A stretch of 64,000 bases of DNA from Acanthococcus lagerstroemiae (taxonomy: Eukaryota > Arthropoda > Insecta > Hemiptera > Eriococcidae), in NCBI GenBank assembly GCA_031841125.1, contig CM063113.1:31331312-31395311 (forward strand), written 5' to 3'. Made by a program: the position numbers and the translations under genes. Each line of letters starts with the position of its first letter. The stretch's first letter is position 1. Below, in pieces: positions 55,860 to 64,000 of the stretch. Under the pieces are notes generated by a model that worked only from the letters and a program-made list of their open reading frames with translations, searched no databases and was not told the DNA's origin.

Positions 55860-57506
55860 ACCTGACACACAAATGTAGGTATGTAGAAAATTGGAGAATG
55901 TACATTGGTGTTGATCGTTTTGCATATTCGACGTGTTGACGGCAGTAACAAATTATTTGAAAATTCGATGGTGTGTGGACGCAAATCAAAACGATAATGT
56001 GGTGACGCCTGCAACGCGAAAAATATGCAATACCAAGTACGCGAATCGAACCACGCGAACTAACCGTTTTAAAAATTTCCCATTTCCTGGGGCTAACTGA
56101 TGACATGCGAAAATCTTTGGAATGGAGGCAGCTATAGCACAAAAAAGATTGGAGCATTGGTAAGAGGGCATCCTTTCGCTCCCAAAATTCCGAACCGTTC
56201 TCCTCTAGCTTCCACCAATCCAGAGATTTTCACGGTTTACCAGTTCCCCCCCCCCCAGAAAATTGGGAAATGTCAATAAATTGGTGTCGATCGTTTTGCA
56301 TATTCGACGTGTTGAAGGCAGTAACAAATTATTTGAAAATTCCATGGTGTGCGGGCGCAAATGAAAATGGCAATGTGGTGACGCCTTCAACGCGTTAAAT
56401 ATGCAATACCACCTACGCGAATCTAACCCTGCGAACTGACGTTTTCAAAATTTCCAATTTCCTGGGGCGAACTGATGAAACGCGAAAATCACTCTGGATT
56501 GGTGAAAGCTAGAGGAGAACGGTTTGGAATTCTAAGAACGAAAAGATGCCCCCATACTAATACTGCAAACCTTATTGCCTTAGCGGCCTCCATTCCAAAG
56601 ATTTTCGCATTTTATCAGTTCGCCCCGGGAAATTGGAAATTTTGAAATCGTCAGTTCGCGGATTTGGATTCGCGTAGTTGGTATTGCATATTTAACGCGT
56701 TGAAGGTGTCGTCACATTAACGTTTTCACTTGCGTCCGCACACCATCGAATTTCCAAATAATTTGTTACTACCTTCACCACGTCGAATATGCCACATGAT
56801 CGACACCAATTGACATTTTCAAAATTTCTAATTTCCTGGGCTGAACTGGTTGAACACGAAAATCTCTGGATCAGTGAAAGCTAGAGTAGAACGGTTTGGA
56901 ATTTTGATAGAGAAAAGATGCCCTCTTACCAATACTGCAAACCGTGTTGCTGTAGCTGCCTCCATTCCAAAGATTTTCGCATTTTACCAGTTACCCCACA
57001 AAATTAGAAAATTAGAGATTGTCAATTGGTGTCGATCGTTTTGCATATTCGACGTGTTGAGGGCAGTAACAAATTATTTGAAAATTCGATGGTGTGTTGA
57101 AGCAAATCAAAACGGTAATGTGGTGACGCCTTCGACGCGTTAAATATGCAATACCAACTACGCGAATCGACGTTTTCAAAATTTCCAATTTCCTGGGCTG
57201 AGCTGGTAAAAAGCGAAAAACTCGGGACTGGTGAAAGCTAGAGGTGAACGGTTTGGAATTTTGAGGGCGAAAAGATGCCCTCTTACCAATACTCCAAACC
57301 GTGTTGCTGTAGATGCCTCCACTCCAAAGATTTTTGCAGTTTATCGGTTCGTCCCAGGAAATTAGAAATTTTGAAAACGTCAATTCCCGCAGTTGGTATT
57401 GAACATTTACCGCGTTGAAGGCGTCACCACATTACCGTTTTGATTTGCTTCAACACACCATCGAATTTTCAAATAATTTGTTACTGCCCTCAACACGTCG
57501 AATAAA
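55860..57506. repeat. Second satellite, alternating orientation
   Basis: Block P (CGATCGTTTTGCATATTCGACG...GTAACAAATTATTTGAAAATTCGATGGTGTG) is forward at about 55909, 56285 and 57030 and inverted at about 56690-56810 and 57405-57505. Block Q (AAAATCTTTGGAATGGAGGC and the complement of GGTGAAAGCTAGAGGAGAACGG) lies between copies, also in both orientations. The spacing of forward P blocks is about 375 bp for the first pair and 745 bp for the next. It joins satellite array 2 abruptly at CAACACGTCGAATA. Confidence 0.8.
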
Positions 57507-59395
57507 AGACATGATGTATAGTATGAAGAAATTTTCAAAATTCGAAAAAATCAAAAATTTTGAATTAAAGACAGTTTGTAAGTCAATTCTTCACGCTGAG
57601 TTCGAATTCGAAGTCCAAATTTGGCGGCGACGCTCCATTGCCGAGAGGCAGTTGAAAAAGTTTGAAAAATTGGTGAATTTGGGTCAAAAAATGACTGTAG
57701 CTCAATTTTGACGGCGGATTTGAGTTCGCCTCGAAAAGTTGAGTAATTAGCACCAGCGCCGACGCCAAAGCTCTCCGTAATTTCTTTGGCCCAAAAAAGA
57801 TATGATGTTATAGTATGGAGAAATTTTCAAAATTCGAAAAAATCAAAAATTTTTAATTAAAGACAGTTTTTAAGTCAATTTTTCACGCTGAGTTCGAATT
57901 CGTTGTCCAAATTTGGCGGCGACGCTCCGTTGCAGAGAGGCAGTTGAAAAAGTTTGAAAAATTGGTGAATTTGTATCAAAAAATGACTGTTGCTCAGTTT
58001 TGACGAACGGATTTGAATTCGTCTCGAAAAGTTGAGTACTTAGCACCAGCGCCGACGCCGAAGCTCTCCGAAGTTTTTTTTGGCCCAAAAAAGACATGAT
58101 GTATAGCATAGTGAAATTTTCAAAATTCGAAAAAATCAAAAATTTTGAATTCAAGACAGTTTTTAAGTCTATTTTTCACGCTGAGTTCGAAATCGTTGTC
58201 CAAATTTGGCGGCGACGCTCCGTTGCCGAGAGGCAGTTGAAAAAGTTTGAAAAATTGGTGAATTTGTGTCAAAAAATGACTGTAGCTCAATTTTGACGAC
58301 GGATTTGAATTCGTCTCGAAATGTTGAGTAATTGGCACCAGCGCCTATGCCGAAGCTCTCCGAAATTTATTTTGGCCCAAAAAAGACATGATGTATGTAT
58401 GGAGAAATTTTCAAAATTCGGAAAAATTAAAAATTTTGAATTAAAGACGGTTTTTAACTCAATTTTTCACGCTTAGATCAAATTCGATGTTCAAATTGGG
58501 CGCTGACAAGCCGTTCTCGAGATTCAAGCGAAAAGGCGGTCAATTTGGGTCAGAAAATGACTCTAGCTCAATTTTGAAGACGGATTTGAATTCATCTCGA
58601 AAAACTGAGTAATTAGCACCAGGGCCGACGCCGAAGGTCTCCGAAAATTTTTTGCCCCAAATAAGACATGATGTAGGTATAAGTATGAAGAAATTTTCAA
58701 GCTTCGAAAAATTCAAAAATTTCGATTTAAAGACTGTTTCCGACTGAGCCTGATTACTCAATTTTTCGAGGCGAATTCAAATCCGTCGTCAAAATTGAAC
58801 TAACGTCATTATTGACCCACATTGATGACATTTTCAAGTGTATCTCGGGAACGGGGCGTCGCCGCCAAATTTGAATATTGAATTAAACTCGGCATGAAAA
58901 ATTGAGTTAAAAATAGTATTGAAATCAAAATTTCTGAATTTTGAAAATTTTGAAAATTTCTCCATACTATAATCATGTCTGTTTTCGGGCAATGAAATTT
59001 TCGGAGGGCTTCGGCGTCGGCGCTGGGGCCAATTACTCAATCTTTCGAGACGAATTCAAATCCGTCGTAAAAATTGAGCTAACGTCATTTTTTGACCCAA
59101 ATTGATCACATTTAAAGTGTATCTCGGAATCGGAGCATCGCCGCAAAATTTGAACACTGAATTTGAATTCGGCATGAAAAATTCAGTCGAAAAAAGCCTT
59201 TAAATCAAAATTTTTTAGTTTTTCGAATCTAGAAAATTTCTTCATACTATACATCATGTTTTTTGTCGGGCAAAGAAATTTTCGGAGAATTTCGGCGTCG
59301 GCGCTGAGGCTAATTACTCAATTTTTCGAGGCGCATTCAAATCCGTCGTCAAAATTCATTTCGAGTGTATCTCGGGAACGGAGCGTAGCCTAGTC
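57507..59395. repeat. Satellite array 2, same family, turning into inverted units
   Basis: Forward units begin near 57507, 57797, 58091, 58380 and 58663. From about 58745 the units are inverted (complement of the CTCCGAAAATTTTTT...GACATGATG order) up to 59395. The forward-to-inverted junction and about 830 bp around it (58090-58923) closely match 52150-52983 in array 1. Confidence 0.9.
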
Positions 59396-60430
59396 CTGCA
59401 AAAATTATTGGGTACCATCTCTGGTTAGAAATAATTAATTAAATCAGCTTTTTTATGATACCTATGACACAAACTGCGATATGTGCCGTGAATTGTCTTC
59501 GCACCCTACTGTTCTCTTCTTTTAGCATTTACTTAAGCTCTGAGAGTAGGATCATTACGATATTCTTTCTCGCCTTTTTGCTTCGAGTTCACTTTTTCTT
59601 TACGAGAGATCGGCATGGTCGAGTGTGCAACTGAAGATCAATGAATGTATCATTGACACTACGAGGGAAGATCACCACGATGAAAAAATTGAATGTTTTT
59701 CCATCCTGTCAACCATTAACGACTTCAGAGTAAAAAGTAAGGATGTGTGATTCTTCAGGCAAACTTGCTCTTCACTGAGATTAACTTTATAGAAAGATAA
59801 TTTCGATGTTAGCAGTTGGAAAATGATGGTCATTACGATGGAAATTCTTAGAAGTACCAAGTAAAATTCTCCTGAATTGATCAACTAAATTTGTTATCAA
59901 GACGACGTGTATTTGGCGCGATCAGTAATTTCCCCAATGGATAATCATGTGATAATTACAGAGAACAACATGACACCACCATGCGCAGTCAAAAAATTTG
60001 CAAGAGGCACACTGACAGCTAATTGAAAACATGATCACCACAAAAGAAAAAAAAGAAGCGATGACTCTGCATTGACGTCACATATTTGGAACCAAAAAGC
60101 ACCGGACGCGAATTCATTGTTGCCAATGTATTCTTCTATTTATCCCGATCAATGTTACCGTACTCGTTTAAACAAAAATGTATACAAATCATCCATTTTC
60201 AATAAAACAAACTAAAAATCGTAGACGCTGACAGTCACCACGATGGAATTTTGATCCCTTTGAGTCAAATTCTTGGGGTGAAGTGCTGAGAATAAAGTAT
60301 GTTTGACGTATGGACAATGTAGAGGACGTTATTTTGTAAATTTTGGCATCAAAATTTTCCAAATAGCATTCATAGAAAGCGAGATATTCGCCAGTTACAA
60401 AAGTAGTCCACATTTCTGTAGAATTACCCA
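59396..60430. other. Unassigned AT-rich sequence
   Basis: Words such as GATCACCACGATG and GGTCATTACGATGG recur loosely between 59660 and 60240. No gene or element boundary can be supported. Confidence 0.3.
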
Positions 60431-61406
60431 TAGGGTAAAGGTGGCAAAGATGCCGCACCTTTCTGTGAATTGCCATATCTCGTGGTTATGAAGTCAAATT
60501 GAGAATATTTTGAAGTGTATATATACTATGGTCGGTAGAACATCATACAATATGATGAAAATAAATAAGTTTCACGTTCGAATTACCAAAAAACAATGAC
60601 TTTGTGCGAATGTCCAACTTTTGATGAAGTGTTTCTGAGGGCGGGTAAGATGCCGCATAGGTCGGCTAAGCTCCATTAAATACGCGACGGCGCCTTTTTA
60701 ACTTACCATAACGCGACTAGCGCAAAGGAAAAGATACGCACACGAAGTACAAAACACAACCTTCACGTTGCTCTGCGTTTAACCGTGTGACAAAAAAATG
60801 AAATAATTCTGTCATTACAATGAAATAGTGAAATACTGGCACCTCCTGTCTACGATTACTCCGGTGGGCAGAGTTTCAGCTGTGACACAGGGTTTGACTC
60901 GATTTGGCTCAATTTGTCAGTGACAGATTGACAGAAATTTTGATTTTTCCGCAGCGGAAAGTGCGGCATCTTAGCCTCCACTCATTTTTGCCATCTTCAC
61001 CAATCGTACATTGTTGACGTCAGTCATCAGTGATTGGGCAATTATGCACAATAAGATTGCTGAAAATCTCAAATGTTATGTCCTCATTGTATTCTACAAT
61101 AAATTTACTTACTTTTTGCTTTCACGCGTTTCGCTTCACCAGAATAAATGTATTCTTCTTCGACCAAATACAAAAACAGTCGTACTGATAAGAAAATTTT
61201 ATTCACGTTTAGTGGGCAGTAATTTGTAAATAAAGAATCACGGAACCACATATATCTTCCGCTGTGAAAAGAAAACGCTATCTGGAAGTCAGTGTAGCCT
61301 GGGGCGTATAATGACGATGTCGTTTTCATGGTTCAGTGTTGCCAATGTGTTTATTTTGAAGGTGCGGCATCTTTGCCTCTGCGGCATCTTTGCCACCTTT
61401 ACCCTA
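60431..61406. mobile_element. 976-bp non-autonomous TIR element
   Basis: TAGGGTAAAGGTGGCAAAGA...TGCCGCA at the left (60431-60457) is repeated inverted at 61380-61406. The terminal TA on both sides suggests a TA target. Extra copies of the GCGGCATCTT word occur inside the right end (61363-61378) and subterminally near 60644-60660 and 60958-60975 (GGGTAAGATGCCGCAT and GTGCGGCATCTTAGCC). No transposase frame was found. Confidence 0.8.
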
Positions 61407-62572
61407 TAGTGAAGATATTTACCGTGAGGATATTAAAAAGGACCAACGATTGTATGTGTAAACTGCAGTAGATTATTTTTTGATCATTCATGTTAATGCT
61501 GAGTTACAAAGTTATGACGAACCTTTTGAGTTATTTTAAGGTCTGTTTATCAATAAAATTCCCCCACCCCTAAAAAAAGGAAGAATCAAAAACGATACAC
61601 ATTATTTGATAATTTTTGACAAAAAAATTTCCCATTTTCCACTAGATACCTACATAAAATTGCTAATTCTGAAGGAACTTGTTCGAAATTTTATTAAAAT
61701 ATGTACACTCAATCATTTACAAATTTAAAAAGAAAAACAGAAGTTGAAATCGGTTACCTAATTGTTGAGAATTTTATTCAGATTTGGGAAAAAATGCAGG
61801 GGGGAGGGGGAGTAAAAAATTCCTGATAAAACTGAAAAATTCGTGAAAGCAAAATATTGATTTTTCATCGAAAAAATACGAGTTTTTTTTTGGTATTAAG
61901 AATGTTTTATAAATGTTACTCCATGCAATGGCGCCAAAGAGAAACTGGGACTAAATTTTGGCCTTTTTAAAGACTATGCTAAGATCAAATCCAACCAACC
62001 ACCTTGAAAACCTATAAATCAATTACCATATGTCCAAAAAAATGGTCAAAATTTGACTGAAGCTCCCTCCGAAAAGTCTTACCTAAGAAACAACGTTTAA
62101 TTTCGAATTCAGCGACCTTATGAAACCCTATAAAACGAGTACTGTAACAAATATGTGAGAAGATTGGTGATCGATTTTCTTGGTTCAATATTTTATTCAT
62201 AAAGAACGTCATACAAGCAGACGATTTCCGTATTTATTAACTTCATTGGGAACCGTGAGAAAAATAATTATTGAAAGAAAAGAGAAACTGCGTACTTTTC
62301 ATAAGAAAGGGAGGTGTTGGTTAGGCATGGATTAATATTACCTAATCGAGTTTAAATATTCCACACTTTTATTTTAGAAAGTGGGGAACTAATAGAACGG
62401 CAGACCAGGAAAAATATGAAAGCCGACAAAAAAAAACGGACCATCCTACAGTACATGTACATAGAGGGCAGGATACAAAAATTGTGCAATGAGTAAATAT
62501 GAAATGCCCCCTTCCCCTAGAATAAGATTTTTAGATGCTCCACTCTTTCTGTCCACCTTATCTACATAGGCT
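61407..62572. other. Unassigned AT-rich sequence
   Basis: No gene or repeat recognised. A short G-rich patch (GCAGGGGGGAGGGGGAG) occurs near 61797. Confidence 0.3.
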
Positions 62573-63492
62573 GTCGCTAAGTAACTGAGACTAAAATTTG
62601 TACGGCCCACCAACACTACCTATTGGCGTTTCAACGCAGTAGGGGTATAATTTGGTTCATTATCTATCGATTGAGTCCAAGTCGAGCTCATTCGATTGAA
62701 AACTAGCTGTTCCAGGCCAATTTGAAAGAAACCTTATGGCGTTGACCCCTCCAGGTTTTCTGAAGATTTTTCTAAAGAAGGAAAAAAAGCATATGATTAC
62801 AAAATTTTTATTAATCATCATCTTCATTAAGTAAACGAATCTTTTTTCAAAATAAGCGTCATTCATGGCTATACAGGCATCCATTCATTCTTGCCATTTA
62901 TCGAAGGTTTTCGCGTATTCCGCCGCCGGTAACGAGGAGAAAAACATCGGCACCAAGGGGATGACTTCTTGATTTGTGTTGTATTGATGACCGCGTGAGG
63001 CTGCCTTCAGTTGAGGAAATAACCAAAAGTTGCAAGGGAGAGGTCAGGACTATACGGGGGTGGGGGTGAATTGTGAATTTTTTAGAAGTCATTACCACGG
63101 CGCAGATGTTTTTCTCCTCGTTACCGGCGGCGGAATACGCGAAAACCTTCGATAAAAGGGCAAGAATGAATGGACGCCTGCATAGCCGTGAATGGCGCTT
63201 ATTTTGAAAAAGATATTCGTGTACTTAATGCAGATGATGATTAATAAAAAATTTTGTAATTGTATGCTTTTTTTCCTTCTTTAAAAAAATCTTTAAAAAA
63301 CCTGGAGGGGTCAATGCATAGGGTTTCTTTCAAATTGGTCTGGAACAGCGAGTTTTCAATCAAATGAGCTCGGCGTGGTCTCAATCAATAACTAATGAAC
63401 CAAATTATTCCCCTACTGCGTTGAAACGCCGATGGGTAGCGTAGGTGGGCCGCACAAATTTTAGTCTCAGTTACTTAGCGACAACCTATGTA
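62573..63492. mobile_element. Mariner-derived foldback element with arms of about 400 bp
   Basis: TACATAGGCTGTCGCTAAGT at the left and ACTTAGCGACAACCTATGTA at the right are the inverted ends; TA flanks both. The arms (about 62573-62970 and 63085-63492) are about 90 percent alike by eye, and the unpaired centre is about 115 bp. Both arms carry the C-terminal codons of a mariner-like transposase. No complete transposase is present. Confidence 0.88.
62800..63070 (-). pseudogene. Mariner-like transposase C-terminal fragment
   Basis: On the minus strand, near 63065, YSPDLSLATFGYF corresponds to the YSPDLSPCDFxLF block at the third catalytic Asp (here D kept in SPDLS; the CD pair altered). It is followed, after a stop and frame changes, by SSLPAAEYAKTFDKWQEWMD-type residues and ACIAMNDAYFEKRF, matching the usual mariner tail W..C....G.YFE. 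An inverted copy of the last part lies in the right arm. Confidence 0.7.
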
Positions 63493-64000
63493 TATAGTAC
63501 CCTGGATGCGGAACAGCTGGTAATGGTAAGAAACGATTTTTTGCTAATGAAAATTAAAAAAAATGAAATACATTTAAAAAAATAAATAAAAATAGAAGTA
63601 TGTTGAACTTTTAACTGCCATTGTATGCCTGTAAATAGCAACGAATTATTAAAATAGTTTCAGAGTATGAAACCTCTAAATTATAGCTTATGTTCCTCAT
63701 GCAACTGAGGTAACTTCAAATTAATTTGCATTCAGTTTCAGTAGTTTGCATTATTATCACATAATACTGATTATTACATTAAAGAGGCGCCGAGAAACCT
63801 AGAACCTACTGCTAACAGGAATGCAAATGTATTTTTTCAGTTGGATGATCTTGATCACATTTTTGAATAGGTAAACAGTATGTACTTACATAAAAAGAAT
63901 AAGGAAAAAGGATACGACACCACAGACCTTGAAAATTAATAGACAACAGAAACATTAGAGGACCAAAAATTGTACGCTATTGAATGAGCGGATATATAAG
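63493..64000. other. Unassigned AT-rich sequence
   Basis: No gene or repeat recognised. Confidence 0.3.

Overview
This window is arthropod, most likely insect, nuclear DNA. It is AT-rich, its genes are split by long introns, and most of it is transposon debris and satellite. The order of insect cannot be fixed from the sequence; the mixture of Penelope-like, RTE-like, RNase-H LINE, gypsy, BEL/Pao, hAT, mariner and Harbinger-type remnants would suit a hemipteran, but that is inference.

Two host genes can be supported. On the plus strand, 13.6-35.1 kb, are the last five coding exons of a hypoxia-inducible factor alpha gene (sima/HIF-alpha): the oxygen-dependent degradation (ODD) region and the C-terminal transactivation domain (C-TAD). 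Splice phases agree at every junction. The bHLH and PAS exons must lie upstream of the window or in exons too short for me to recognise. The N-terminal ODD hydroxylation motif (LTHLAP) and the FIH-type asparagine of the C-TAD are present. In the segment that aligns with the C-terminal ODD, the position of the hydroxylated proline is a serine. This is the most interesting observation here. On the minus strand, 43.3-39.6 kb, is a convergent two-exon gene encoding a 531-residue serine- and asparagine-rich protein that I do not recognise.

Layout. 0-13.5 kb: transposon remnants (dead LINE RT, internally deleted gypsy, a large inverted-repeat element enclosing a BEL/Pao fragment). 13.6-35.1 kb: HIF-alpha exons with introns of about 6.1, 0.1, 6.1 and 7.7 kb; the introns carry hAT-type MITEs with 8-bp target duplications, an antisense Penelope-like element, and a composite inverted repeat at 24 kb. 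35.1-39.6 kb: space between the two convergent genes. 39.6-43.3 kb: the minus-strand gene, whose intron holds a degenerate tandem repeat. 43.4-47.2 kb: intergenic DNA with a near-perfect palindrome and a Harbinger-type MITE. 47.25-53.0 and 57.5-59.4 kb: two arrays of a satellite of about 285 bp, each turning into inverted orientation at the same junction. 53.0-57.5 kb: an unidentified ORF, a LINE RNase H fragment and a second satellite with alternating orientation. 59.4-64 kb: two TIR elements, one of them a foldback containing a mariner transposase C-terminus.

The HIF-alpha exons form one regulatory C-terminus: an oxygen-sensing degron region, a low-complexity inhibitory segment with a basic NLS-like stretch, and a transactivation domain. 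Nothing else looks like a functional pathway or operon.
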